Source of the DNA: JAGVSZ01 sp963716855
GTDB taxonomy: Bacteria > Pseudomonadota > Gammaproteobacteria > Burkholderiales > SG8-39
Length of the DNA stretch: 64,000 nt
Reading direction: 5' to 3'
Assembly: GCA_963716855.1 (NCBI GenBank)
Contig: CAVQUV010000019.1
Span: forward strand, 1 to 64,000
The notes beneath the pieces were generated by a model, which ran no database searches, was not told where the DNA came from, and saw only the letters and a list, made by a program, of their open reading frames with translations. This document shows, in pieces, positions 15,192-23,703 of the stretch (within the stretch, counting starts at the first letter, position 1; each line of letters begins with the position of its first letter). Made by a program: the position numbers and the translations under genes.

Positions 15192-16196
15192 TCAGGCGAA
15201 CTGGCGCAGGAAGCGCAGGTCGCCTTCGAAGAACAGGCGCAGATCGTTGATGCCGTAGCGAAGCATCGTCAGGCGCTCGAGGCCGGAGCCGAACGCGAAC
15301 CCGATGTAGCGCTCGGGATCGAGACCGAAATTGCGGATGACGCTGGGATGCACCTGCCCGGCGCCGGAGATCTCCAGCCAGCGGCCGTCGCGGAACGCCA
15401 TGTCGATCTCGGCCGACGGTTCGGTGAACGGGAAGAACGAGGGCCGGAACCGGACCTGCAGGTCGTCGGTTTCGAAGAACCGGCGCAGGAAGTCCGTGTA
15501 GACGCCTTTCAGGTCGGCGAAGCTGATGTGCTCGTCGATCCACAGCCCCTCGACCTGGTGGAACATCGGCGAGTGGGTCGCATCGGAATCGACGCGATAC
15601 GTGCGACCGGGCGCGATCACCTTGATCGGCGGCGAGTGCATGCGCGCATAGCGCACCTGCATCGGGCTCGTGTGCGTCCGCAGGAGCAGATGCAGCCCGC
15701 TCGCATCCTTCTCCTCGACGTAGAAGGTGTCCTGCATCGAGCGCGCCGGATGGTTCTCCGGGTTGTTGAGCGCGGTGAAGTTGTACCAGTCGGTCTCGAT
15801 CTCCGGTCCGTCGGCGACGTCGAACCCGATCGAGCGGAAGATCGACTCGATGCGCTGCCAGGTCCGAATGATCGGATGAATGCCGCCGCGGCCGCGGTCG
15901 CGGCCCGGCAGGGTGACGTCGATCGCCTCCTCGGCGAGGCGCGACTGGAGCTTCGCACGCGCGAGCGCGGCGCGCCGGTCGGCGAGCGCCTGCTCGATGC
16001 GGTCCTTCGCGTCGTTGATGCGCGCGCCGGCGGTGCGCTTCTCCTCCGGTGGGAGCTTGCCGAGGCCCTTCAGGCGTTCGGTGAGCGCGCCCTGCCTGCC
16101 CAGGAAGCGCGCCTTGGCCTGCTCGAGTTCGACCGGATCGGCGATCGCTGCAAACAGAGCGACCGCTTCGGCGACGATTGCGTCGAGATCGTGCAT
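15192..16196 (-). CDS. pheS: Phenylalanyl-tRNA synthetase alpha subunit
   Basis: The catalytic alpha subunit (334 residues from ATG 16196) has an N-terminal coiled coil (LEQAKARFLGRQGALTERLK) and class II motifs: motif 1 around GFDVADGPEIETDWYNF, motif 2 RTHTSPMQVRYAR, motif 3 AFGSGLERLTMLRYGI. MHDLDAIVAEAVAL is the standard N-terminus; a longer in-frame start at 16238 would add a non-homologous leader. It lies between rplT and pheT in the usual order. Confidence 0.96.
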   Translation of the reverse strand: MHDLDAIVAEAVALFAAIADPVELEQAKARFLGRQGALTERLKGLGKLPPEEKRTAGARINDAKDRIEQALADRRAALARAKLQSRLAEEAIDVTLPGRDRGRGGIHPIIRTWQRIESIFRSIGFDVADGPEIETDWYNFTALNNPENHPARSMQDTFYVEEKDASGLHLLLRTHTSPMQVRYARMHSPPIKVIAPGRTYRVDSDATHSPMFHQVEGLWIDEHISFADLKGVYTDFLRRFFETDDLQVRFRPSFFPFTEPSAEIDMAFRDGRWLEISGAGQVHPSVIRNFGLDPERYIGFAFGSGLERLTMLRYGINDLRLFFEGDLRFLRQFA

Positions 16197-16248
16197 GCTC
16201 CGATCGGGACCCCGCGCGCCGAGTCCCCTGTCCGGCATCGGCGGGTGG

Positions 16249-16608
16249 TTAGGCCGTCAGGCGGGCTTTCGCCTGCTCGGCGAGCTTCGCGAACGCGGCC
16301 TTGTCGGCCACGGCGAGGTCGGCGAGCACCTTGCGGTCGATCTCGATCGCGGACTTCTTGAGGCCGTTCATGAATGCGCTGTAGCTCAGGCCGAACTGGC
16401 GCGCACCGGCGTTGATCCGGGCGATCCACAGGGCGCGGAACTCGCGCTTCTTCACCCGGCGATCGCGGTACGCGTACTGCCCCGCCTTCATGACCGCCTG
16501 CTTGGCGACGCGGAAGACGTTGTTTCGGCGGCCGCGGAAACCCTTCGACTTGGCGAGGACCTTCTTGTGGCGGGCGTGCGCGGTGACGCCGCGTTTGACT
16601 CGTGGCAT
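16249..16608 (-). CDS. rplT: 50S ribosomal protein L20
   Basis: The 119-residue L20 shows the basic N-terminal extension (MPRVKRGVTAHARHKKVLAK) and globular C-terminal part (LSYSAFMNGLKKSAIEIDRK). It binds 23S rRNA early in large-subunit assembly and in relatives represses rpmI-rplT translation. The order infC-rpmI-rplT-pheS is canonical. Spacing to rpmI is 18 bases, so the two are co-translated. Confidence 0.97.
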   Translation of the reverse strand: MPRVKRGVTAHARHKKVLAKSKGFRGRRNNVFRVAKQAVMKAGQYAYRDRRVKKREFRALWIARINAGARQFGLSYSAFMNGLKKSAIEIDRKVLADLAVADKAAFAKLAEQAKARLTA

Positions 16609-16626
16609 GTCTCGTTCCTCCCGCGA

Positions 16627-16824
16627 TCAGGCGTACGGCAGCATCAGCTTCACGGCGCGCTTGTCGGATCCGTGGACCGATGTCGTGCCGCGGAGATGGC
16701 GCTTCCGCTTGGTGGATTTCTTGGTGAGGATGTGGCGCAGAAACGCTCGCGAGCGCTTGACGCCGCCGCTGCCGTTCACGCGAAAACGCTTGGCAGCGCT
16801 CTTCTTCGTCTTGAGCTTGGGCAT
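16627..16824 (-). CDS. rpmI: 50S ribosomal protein L35
   Basis: The 65-residue L35 is highly basic (MPKLKTKKSAAKRFRVNGSG, then HILTKKSTKRKRHLRGT). It is a structural protein of the large ribosomal subunit. It is separated from infC by about 134 bases containing two GC-rich hairpins (CCCGC...GGCGGG near 16902-16917, and TTCCCGC/GCGGGAA at 16925-16942), which may contribute to L20-mediated control or partial termination. Confidence 0.96.
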   Translation of the reverse strand: MPKLKTKKSAAKRFRVNGSGGVKRSRAFLRHILTKKSTKRKRHLRGTTSVHGSDKRAVKLMLPYA

Positions 16825-16958
16825 GGTGACTCCGATTTAGCCTGGCGCCGGGTGGCTCCCGACAGAGGGAGCGCTTGTACGACCGCGGCACCACTTGTTT
16901 TCCCGCCTGCCGGCGGGTCCTGCCTTCCCGCTCGCGCGGGAATCCGTCTGCGACGTCG

Positions 16959-17651
16959 CTATTGCGACGTCGCCGATTTTTCTGCGGCTGTCTCGGCCGC
17001 CGCCTCTGCCGCCTTCTCTCCCGCCTTTTCCGGCGCGGGCTTCTCTCCCGCGGGCTTCTCTCCCACGCGCTTCTCTCCAGCGGCCTTCTCTCCAGCGGGC
17101 TTCGCGGCCGCCTTCTTCTTCACCGGGATTCCGGTCTTCTTGGGCCCGAGCACCATGACGAGCTGCCGGCCTTCCATCCGCGGGAACTGCTCGACGATTC
17201 CGTAGGGTTCCAGATCCGCCTTCACGCGCTCGAGGAGCCGGATGCCGAACTCCTGGTGCGCCATCTCCCTGCCGCGGAAGCGCAGCGTCACCTTGGTCTT
17301 GTCGCCTTCCTCGAGGAACCGGGTCAGGTTGCGCAGCTTGATCTTGTAGTCGCCCTCGTCGGTGCCGGGGCGGAACTTCACTTCCTTGACCTGGATCTGC
17401 TTCTGCTTGAGCTTGGCTTCGTGCGCCTTCTTGGCCTCGCGGTACTTGAACTTCCCGTAGTCCATCAGCTTGCAGACCGGCGGCTTCGCGAGCGGCGCGA
17501 TCTCCACCAGGTCCACTTCGCGCTCCTCCGCCAACCGGAGCGCATCCCTTATCGGGACGATGCCGAGCTGTTCGCCGTCCTCGGCCACCAGGCGGATCTC
17601 CGGTGCGGTGATCTCGCCGTTGAGCCGCTGCGCACGCGTTTCCTGAACGAT
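16959..17651 (-). CDS. infC: Translation initiation factor IF-3, AUC start and repetitive C-terminal tail
   Basis: IF-3 keeps the 30S subunit free and proofreads start codons. The N-domain begins INGEIT-like (QRLNGEITAPEIRLVAEDG), and the C-domain shows VKEVKFRPGTDEGDYKIKLR and FRGREMAHQEFG. No ATG or GTG precedes the conserved N-terminus: the frame opens at ATC 17651 (IVQETRAQRLNGEIT) behind AAGGGGAG, matching the rare non-AUG start used for IF-3 autoregulation. After residue 175 a tail of about 55 residues repeats GEK-(A/P)A-type units and is unusually long for IF-3. thrS ends 29 bases upstream. Confidence 0.93.
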   Translation of the reverse strand: MVQETRAQRLNGEITAPEIRLVAEDGEQLGIVPIRDALRLAEEREVDLVEIAPLAKPPVCKLMDYGKFKYREAKKAHEAKLKQKQIQVKEVKFRPGTDEGDYKIKLRNLTRFLEEGDKTKVTLRFRGREMAHQEFGIRLLERVKADLEPYGIVEQFPRMEGRQLVMVLGPKKTGIPVKKKAAAKPAGEKAAGEKRVGEKPAGEKPAPEKAGEKAAEAAAETAAEKSATSQ

Positions 17652-17680
17652 GTTCGGTGCTCCCCTTCCGGTTAAAAAAA

Positions 17681-19594
17681 TCAGGCCGCGCTGCCCGGGA
17701 CCGCCTCCTTGCGAAGGCGCTCGACGAAGACCTCGAAGTCCAACGCGCCGAGATCCACGCCGCCGCGGGTGCGCACGGCCACCTTGTTCGCTGCCCGCTC
17801 CTTTTCGCCTACGACCAGCTGATAGGGCAGCTTCTGCAAGCTATGTTCGCGGATTTTATAGGTAATTTTCTCGTTCCGCAAATCGGCTTCGACGCGGAAA
17901 CCGGCCGCCTTCAGGCGCGCCGCGACCGCGGCCGCGTACTCCGACTGGTGCTCCGAGATGTTGAGCACGATCGCCTGGAGCGGCGCCAGCCAGGCGGGGA
18001 ACGCGCCCGTGTAGTGCTCGATCAGGATCCCGATGAACCGCTCCATCGAGCCGACGATCGCCCGGTGCAGCATCACTGGCACCTTCCGGGTGTTGTCGTC
18101 GGCGACGTACTCCGCGCCGAGCCGGCCCGGCATGTTGAAGTCGACCTGCATCGTCCCGCACTGCCAGACCCGGCCGATCGCGTCCTTAAGCGAGTACTCG
18201 ATCTTGGGCCCGTAGAACGCCCCCTCGCCCGCGGTGATCTCGAACTCGCAGCCGGACCGCTTGAGCGACTCGATCAGCGCGGCCTCGGCCTTGTCCCAGA
18301 GCTCGTCCGCGCCGACGCGCTTCGGCGGGCGCGTGGCGATCCGGTAGATCACGTCGGTGAAGCCGAAGTCGCGATAGACCTTCTGGAGCAGCGCGGTGAA
18401 CGCCACGCACTCCTCGAGGATCTGGTCCTCGGTGCAGAAGACGTGCCCGTCGTCCTGGGTGAAAGCGCGCACGCGCATGATGCCGTGCAAGCTGCCCGAG
18501 GGCTCGTTGCGGTGGCAGGCGCCGAACTCGCCGTAGCGCAGCGGCAGCTCGCGGTAGCTGTGCAGGCGCGCCTTGTAGATCTGCACGTGCCCCGGGCAGT
18601 TCATCGGCTTGATCGCGTAGTCGCGGTTCTCCGAGGCGGTGGTGAACATGTTCTCCTTGTAGTTCTCCCAGTGCCCCGACTTCTCCCACAGACTGCGGTC
18701 GATGATCTGCGGCGCGCGCACCTCGTGGTAGCCGTTGTCCCGGTAGACCGTGCGCATGTACTGCTCGACCTGCTGCCAGAGCGCCCAGCCCTTCGGGTGC
18801 CAGAACACCATGCCGGGCGCCTCTTCCTGCGTGTGGAAGAGATCGAGCTGCGTGCCGAGCCGGCGATGGTCGCGCTTGTCGGCCTCTTCGAGCATGTGCA
18901 GGTAGGCGTCCTGCTCCTCCTTCCTCGCCCACGCCGTGCCGTAGATGCGCTGGAGCATCTCGTTCTTGGAGTCACCGCGCCAGTACGCGCCGGCGACCTT
19001 CATCAGCTTGAAGACCTTGAGCTTCCCGGTCGAGGGCACGTGCGGTCCGCGACACAGGTCGATGAATTCGCCCTCGCGATAGAGTCCGATCGGTTCGCCC
19101 GCCGGGATGGACGCGATGATCTCGGCCTTGTAGTGCTCGCCGATCGACTTGAAGAACGCGACGGCCTTGTCGCGCTCCCACACTTCGCGCGCGACGGGGA
19201 TGTCGCGCTTGGCGAGCTCGGTCATGCGCTTCTCGATCGCCGCGAGATCCTCGGGCGTGAACGGACGCTTATACGAGAAGTCGTAATAGAAGCCGTTCTC
19301 GATCACCGGGCCGATGGTGACCTGCGCGTCGGGGAAGAGCTCCTTCACCGCGTATGCAAGCAGGTGCGCGGTGGAGTGCCGCAGGAGCTCCAGCCCGTCC
19401 TTGTCTTTGTCGGTGACGATCGCGAGATCGCCGTCGCGCTCCAGCCTGAACGACGTATCGACGAGCTTGCCGTCGACGCGGCCGGCGAGCGCCGCCTTGG
19501 CGAGGCCGGGGCCGATCGACTGCGCGACCTCGGCGACCGTCACCGGACCCGGGAAGGTTTTCACCGCGCCGTCGGGGAGTCGGATGTTGATCAT
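17681..19594 (-). CDS. thrS: Threonyl-tRNA synthetase
   Basis: The 637-residue ThrS is complete: an N-terminal TGS domain (INIRLPDGAVKTFPGPVTVA), an editing domain (HSTAHLLAYAVKELFPDA with the HxxxH metal-like motif) and a class II core. The core shows zinc-binding MNCPGHVQIYK and motif 2 YGEFGACHRNEPSGSLHG. An anticodon-binding domain follows (VEADLRNEKITYKIREHSLQ). It charges tRNA-Thr in the cytosol. It heads the thrS-infC-rpmI-rplT-pheST-ihfA cluster. In E. coli ThrRS represses its own mRNA; no such leader is evident here, as a terminator lies just upstream. Confidence 0.98.
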   Translation of the reverse strand: MINIRLPDGAVKTFPGPVTVAEVAQSIGPGLAKAALAGRVDGKLVDTSFRLERDGDLAIVTDKDKDGLELLRHSTAHLLAYAVKELFPDAQVTIGPVIENGFYYDFSYKRPFTPEDLAAIEKRMTELAKRDIPVAREVWERDKAVAFFKSIGEHYKAEIIASIPAGEPIGLYREGEFIDLCRGPHVPSTGKLKVFKLMKVAGAYWRGDSKNEMLQRIYGTAWARKEEQDAYLHMLEEADKRDHRRLGTQLDLFHTQEEAPGMVFWHPKGWALWQQVEQYMRTVYRDNGYHEVRAPQIIDRSLWEKSGHWENYKENMFTTASENRDYAIKPMNCPGHVQIYKARLHSYRELPLRYGEFGACHRNEPSGSLHGIMRVRAFTQDDGHVFCTEDQILEECVAFTALLQKVYRDFGFTDVIYRIATRPPKRVGADELWDKAEAALIESLKRSGCEFEITAGEGAFYGPKIEYSLKDAIGRVWQCGTMQVDFNMPGRLGAEYVADDNTRKVPVMLHRAIVGSMERFIGILIEHYTGAFPAWLAPLQAIVLNISEHQSEYAAAVAARLKAAGFRVEADLRNEKITYKIREHSLQKLPYQLVVGEKERAANKVAVRTRGGVDLGALDFEVFVERLRKEAVPGSAA

Positions 19595-19614
19595 GTCGGG
19601 GGGTCTCGTCGGGC

Positions 19615-19640
19615 AAAAAAAAGTGCGGCGAGCCGCACTT
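19615..19640 (-). terminator. Rho-independent terminator after tRNA-Val
   Basis: On the minus strand AAGTGCGG and CCGCACTT pair around a four-base loop, followed by a run of eight T. It lies between tRNA-Val and thrS and would end the tRNA transcript, about 20 bases before the thrS start. Confidence 0.85.
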
Positions 19641-19728
19641 CTTCGTCGTGACGCGCTCTACCGTCGGGTCGTCAGTCGACGCCGGTCGTAGTTCGCATCG
19701 CCACGTTCGCAGGCTCCGTCGAGAGAGT

Positions 19729-19804
19729 TGGTAGGCGCGATTGGACTCGAACCAACGACCCCCACCATGTCAAGGTGGTGCTCTAACCAGCTGAGCTACG
19801 CGCC
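19729..19804 (-). tRNA. tRNA-Val(GAC)
   Basis: A 76-base cloverleaf on the minus strand begins GGCGCGTAGCTCAGCTGG and ends with CGCGCCTACCA, CCA encoded. The anticodon stem CCACC/GGTGG encloses TTGACAT, anticodon GAC. The T-arm is GTTGGTTCGAGTCCAAT. It stands between recN and thrS and is followed by a clear terminator. Confidence 0.97.
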
Positions 19805-19853
19805 TGGGGAGCGGAATTCTATCCGAGTAGGCGGCACCCCGGCAAACCGGGGT

Positions 19854-21524
19854 TCACGCCTTGCGGGTCGCCGACCGGAGCATCTCGCGGGCGTGCTCGC
19901 GCGAGGTGTCGGTGATCTTCATCCCGCCGAGCATGCGCGCCACCTCCTCGACCCGCTCGGCCTCCGCGAGCACCGTCACCCGGCTGCGGGTCGCGCCGTT
20001 CACGGTCAGCTTCGCGACCGACCACTGGTGATCGGCCTGCGCCGCGACCTGCGCGAGATGGGTGACGCAGAGCACCTGGCGCTCGATTCCCAGCAGCTTC
20101 AGCTTCCGACCCACGACCTCCGCGACAGCGCCACCGATCCCGGAGTCGACCTCGTCGAAGACGAGTGTCGGTACGGCGGCGGCATCGGCGGTGATCACTT
20201 GGATCGCCAGGCTGATCCGCGAGAGCTCGCCGCCGGAGGCGACCTTCGCGAGCGGGCGCGGCTCGACACCCGGGTTCGTGGACACGAGGAACTCGACTGC
20301 CTCGTTCCCCTGCGCGCTGCCGGCTTCGAGCGGGCGGAGCGCCGCCTCGAACTTCCCCCCGCCCATCGCCAGCTCCTTCATCGCGGCCGTCACCTGGCGC
20401 GCGAGCTTCGTCGTCGCCTGGCGGCGCGCGGCCGACAGCTTCGCCGCGAGCTCGCCGTAACGCTGTCTCGCCGTCGCCTCCTGCTCCCGCAACGCGTCCG
20501 GGTCGGACGCGGCCTCGAGTTCGGCGAGCCGCGCGGCGAGGCGTTCGGCGAGCTCCGGCAGGGTCTCGGGGCCGACCCGGAACTTGCGCGCGGTCGAATG
20601 CAGCGCCTCGAGCCGGCGCTCCACGTCGGCGAGCCGTGCCGGATCGAGCTCCACTTTGTCGGCATAGCGCCGCAGCGCGTGCGCGGCCTCCTCGATCTGC
20701 GCCGCCGCACCGTCGAGCAGCGCGACCGGCTCGGCGAGTCCGCTATCGTAGCCGGTGAGCGCGCGCAGCCGCGACGTGGCCGCCGCGATCGCGCCCGACG
20801 CGGCGTCTTCGGACTCCGAGATCGCGTCGAGCGCGGCGCGCGCGCCCTCGATCAGGCTCGCGGCGTGCGCGAGGCGGCTCTGCTCCGCTTGGATCTCGTC
20901 CCACTCGCCCGGCCGCGCCGCCAGCTTCCGCAGCTCGTCGACCTGCCACGCGAGCTGCTCGCGCTCCGCGGCACGCGCGGCCGCGTGCGTCTCCTGCTCC
21001 GCGCGCAGCTTCGCCAGCCGCTGCCATTCGCGATAGGCCGTTCCCACTTCCCGCACCGCGGCCGCGAGACCGGCGTGGCCGTCGAGCAGGTCGCGCTGCG
21101 CAGGCGCACGCACGAGCGACTGGTGCGCATGCTGGCCATGGATGTCGACCAGCCGCTCTCCGACCTCGCCGAGCTGCTGAATCGTCGCGGCCGTGCCGTT
21201 GATGAATGCCCGCGAGCGCCCGCTCCGGTCCACGACTCGGCGCAGGAGCAGCCGGCCCTCGTCGCCCTCGAGGGCGCTCTCGGCGAGCCAGGCGCGCACC
21301 GCCGGCAGCCGCTCGACCGCGAACTCGGCGACCACCTCCGCGCGCTCGCTTCCGGCGCGAACCACGGTGGAATCCGCGCGCCCGCCGAGCGCAAGCTCCA
21401 GGGCGTCGACGAGGATCGATTTCCCCGCGCCGGTCTCCCCGGTGAGCGTGGTGAAACCCCGCTCGAACTCGAGTTCGAGCGCGTCGACGATCGCGAAATC
21501 GCGGACCGAAAGGTGGATCAGCAC
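19854..21524 (-). CDS. recN: DNA repair protein RecN
   Basis: The 556-residue RecN is an SMC-like ATPase. Walker A is GETGAGKS (29-36), a central Ala/Glu-rich coiled coil spans about 150-350, and a C-terminal half shows the signature KVASGGELSRISLAI and Walker B LVFDEVDSGIGG. It acts in double-strand-break repair, tethering DNA. The start is GTG 21524; the adjacent residues LIHLSVRDFAIVD are typical. I found no clear LexA box upstream; that interval is filled by a palindromic repeat pair. Confidence 0.96.
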   Translation of the reverse strand: MLIHLSVRDFAIVDALELEFERGFTTLTGETGAGKSILVDALELALGGRADSTVVRAGSERAEVVAEFAVERLPAVRAWLAESALEGDEGRLLLRRVVDRSGRSRAFINGTAATIQQLGEVGERLVDIHGQHAHQSLVRAPAQRDLLDGHAGLAAAVREVGTAYREWQRLAKLRAEQETHAAARAAEREQLAWQVDELRKLAARPGEWDEIQAEQSRLAHAASLIEGARAALDAISESEDAASGAIAAATSRLRALTGYDSGLAEPVALLDGAAAQIEEAAHALRRYADKVELDPARLADVERRLEALHSTARKFRVGPETLPELAERLAARLAELEAASDPDALREQEATARQRYGELAAKLSAARRQATTKLARQVTAAMKELAMGGGKFEAALRPLEAGSAQGNEAVEFLVSTNPGVEPRPLAKVASGGELSRISLAIQVITADAAAVPTLVFDEVDSGIGGAVAEVVGRKLKLLGIERQVLCVTHLAQVAAQADHQWSVAKLTVNGATRSRVTVLAEAERVEEVARMLGGMKITDTSREHAREMLRSATRKA

Positions 21525-21569
21525 GAGAGCTGTCGATCAGTAACTTGGTGCCCGTGACGAGAGGTCAGA

Positions 21570-21642
21570 TGGGGGATATACAAGGGGGCACGCCCCCTTG
21601 TTCGATCGTGGGGGATATACAAGGGGAATGTCCCCTTGTTCG
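21570..21642 (+). repeat. Tandem pair of a dispersed palindromic repeat
   Basis: Two units, 21570-21604 and 21609-21642, each read TGGGGGATATACAAGGGG, a short variable loop, then CCCCTTGTTCG. Inside each, ACAAGGGG pairs with CCCCTTGT. Further copies lie in the opposite orientation at 44121-44226. The location is the gap between nadK and recN, both on the minus strand. Confidence 0.85.
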
Positions 21643-21692
21643 TACGAAGGGGTTCCCACGCTGAAGGCACTGAACACGAGTGCCTGGCAGCA

Positions 21693-22568
21693 TCAAAAGA
21701 GGCTTTCACTCCAGCGAAGCTTCTCGCGGAGCATTGCGTAGTAGCTGTAGCCGGGCGGATGGACGAGCTTCGCCGCGTGCTCCGCGCGCCGGATCTCGAC
21801 GCGGTCGCCCTCGATCAGATCGAACTGCGGCTGACCGTCGAAATGCAGGCGCGCGTCGGCGCCGCGCTTGACGGTGATCTCGATCGTCGTGGTCTCGGCG
21901 ACGGCGATCGGGCGGTTGGAAAGCGTGTGCGGGCAGATCGGCACGACCGCGAGCGCCGGCACCCCCGGCTGGATGATCGGGCCGCCCGCGGACAGCGCGT
22001 ACGCTGTGGAGCCGGAGGGCGTCGCGACGATCAGCCCGTCCGACCGCAGATCGTAGAGGAACTGCCCGTCGATCCGCACCATGAGCTCGATGAGCCGGGC
22101 GGTCGCCCCCTTGCTCACCACGACGTCGTTCAGGGCGACCATCGAGAGGACCGCCTGGCCCGCGCGCGAGACGGTCGCCGCGAGCATCGTCCGCGCCTCG
22201 GTCGCGTACTCGCCGGAAATGATCTTCGCCATCGCGTCGGTCATCGCGCCGAGCGCGATGTCGGTCATGAACCCGAGCCGCCCCTGGTTCACGCCGACGA
22301 GCGGGACGCCGGACGGCGCCAGCGCGCGGGCGGCCGAGAGCATGCTACCGTCGCCACCCAGGATGACCGCCAGGTCGGCCTGCGCGCCGATCGCCGCGAA
22401 GTCGGCCACCGGGAACCCGGATACGCCCGATTCGACGGCGGTGTCCTGCTCGATCAGCACCGCGCAGCCGCGATCCACGAGGAAGCGCCCGAGGACGCGG
22501 ATCGGCTCGGCGACGTCGCGGCTCTTGTAGCGTCCGATCAGCGCGACGGCCTTGAAGGCGGCGGACAT
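21693..22568 (-). CDS. nadK: NAD kinase
   Basis: NadK phosphorylates NAD to NADP. The 291 residues contain the catalytic GGDGS (71-75), VNQGRLGFM, the NDVVV motif, and LIVATPSGSTAYALSAGGPI, all diagnostic of the family. Length is normal. It is divergent from hrcA; a perfect GC-rich hairpin (GCGGCGCGC/GCGCGCCGC near 22600-22622) lies in the shared promoter region. recN follows 168 bases downstream after the palindromic repeats. Confidence 0.96.
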   Translation of the reverse strand: MSAAFKAVALIGRYKSRDVAEPIRVLGRFLVDRGCAVLIEQDTAVESGVSGFPVADFAAIGAQADLAVILGGDGSMLSAARALAPSGVPLVGVNQGRLGFMTDIALGAMTDAMAKIISGEYATEARTMLAATVSRAGQAVLSMVALNDVVVSKGATARLIELMVRIDGQFLYDLRSDGLIVATPSGSTAYALSAGGPIIQPGVPALAVVPICPHTLSNRPIAVAETTTIEITVKRGADARLHFDGQPQFDLIEGDRVEIRRAEHAAKLVHPPGYSYYAMLREKLRWSESLF

Positions 22569-22657
22569 GGCGCCAAATTTACACTACAACCCGGCCCCAC
22601 CCGCGGCGCGCGCAGCGCGCCGCTTGCGGGCGGCCGACTTTGGTTAGAATCGACCAC

Positions 22658-23677
22658 ATGCTGGATCAGCGCGCGCAGCTCCTGCTGAAGACCCTCGTCG
22701 AGCGCTACATCGCCGAAGGCGAGCCCGTCGGCTCGCGGGCCCTCTCGAAGTATTCGGGCCTCGATCTCAGCCCCGCGACGGTTCGCAACGTGATGGCCGA
22801 CCTCGAGGAGCTCGGTTTCATCGCGAGCCCGCACACCTCGGCCGGGCGCATTCCCACGCCGCGCGGCTACCGCTTCTTCGTCGACACGCTGCTGACGATC
22901 AAGCAGCTCGACCGCGTCGAGCTGGATCGGCTCGAGGGCAATCTTCATCCCGACCACCCGCAGCGCGTGATCAGCCAGGCGTCGCAGGCGCTTTCCGACC
23001 TGACCCGCTTTGCCGGCGTGGTGGTCGCGGCGCGCCGCCGCAGTCCGGCGTTCCGGCACATCGAGTTCCTGGCGCTGTCGGAGAAGCGCGTCCTGCTCAT
23101 CATCGTCACGCCGGAAGGCGACGTCCAGAACCGGATCCTGCTGACCGACCGCACCTACTCGCCCGCCGAGCTCACGATGGCGGCGAACTTCCTGAACCAG
23201 AACTGCGCCGGCCTCACCTTCGAGGAGATTCGTCGCGGGCTCCACGACGAGCTGCGCCAGCTCCGGGAGGATGTGACCTCCCTCATGACGGCGGCGCTCC
23301 AGGCGAGCGACGAGGCGCTTTCGGCGAGCACCGAGAGCTACGTCATCTCCGGCGAGCGGCGCCTGCTCGACTCGGCGGACCTCGCCTCCAACATGAAGCG
23401 CCTGCGCGAGCTGTTCGAGCTGTTCGAGACGCGGACGGTGCTCATGCAGCTCCTCGACGTGTCGAGCCGCGCGCAGGGCGTGCAGATCTTCATCGGCGGC
23501 GAGTCGGGCATCGCGCCGCTCGACGAGTGCAGCGTGGTCACCGCCCCCTACGAGGTCGACGGCGTGATCGTGGGGACGGTCGGCGTGATCGGACCGACCC
23601 GCATGGCGTACGAGCGGGTCATCCCGATCGTCGACATCACCGCGAAGCTGCTGTCGAGCGCGTTGTCGCAGCACTGA
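22658..23677 (+). CDS. hrcA: Heat-inducible transcription repressor HrcA
   Basis: HrcA represses chaperone genes by binding CIRCE elements and is itself helped to fold by GroEL. The protein from ATG 22658 (339 residues) has the N-terminal winged helix (LDLSPATVRNVMADLEELGF then SPHTSAGRIPTPRGYRFFVD), a GAF-like middle and an inserted dimerising segment. MLDQRAQLLLKTLVERYI is the typical start; a TTG 18 bases earlier is rejected. No CIRCE sequence is visible before dnaK or grpE, so targets such as groESL probably lie elsewhere. Confidence 0.95.
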   Translation: MLDQRAQLLLKTLVERYIAEGEPVGSRALSKYSGLDLSPATVRNVMADLEELGFIASPHTSAGRIPTPRGYRFFVDTLLTIKQLDRVELDRLEGNLHPDHPQRVISQASQALSDLTRFAGVVVAARRRSPAFRHIEFLALSEKRVLLIIVTPEGDVQNRILLTDRTYSPAELTMAANFLNQNCAGLTFEEIRRGLHDELRQLREDVTSLMTAALQASDEALSASTESYVISGERRLLDSADLASNMKRLRELFELFETRTVLMQLLDVSSRAQGVQIFIGGESGIAPLDECSVVTAPYEVDGVIVGTVGVIGPTRMAYERVIPIVDITAKLLSSALSQH

Positions 23678-23703
23678 GTCGCCCGCAGTCGACCGCCCCC
23701 GGC

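Noticed and set aside
16959..17588. ATG 17588 or the adjacent GTG as infC start
   Set aside because: They would remove the conserved QRLNGEITAPEIRL N-terminus of IF-3, which is encoded just upstream in frame.
21525..21692. LexA box upstream of recN
   Set aside because: No CTGT-N8-ACAG match was found; the interval is occupied by the palindromic repeats.
22569..22657. Possible CIRCE element near hrcA
   Set aside because: No TTAGCACTC-N9-GAGTGCTAA-like sequence is present here or upstream of grpE/dnaK; the hairpin seen is pure GC.
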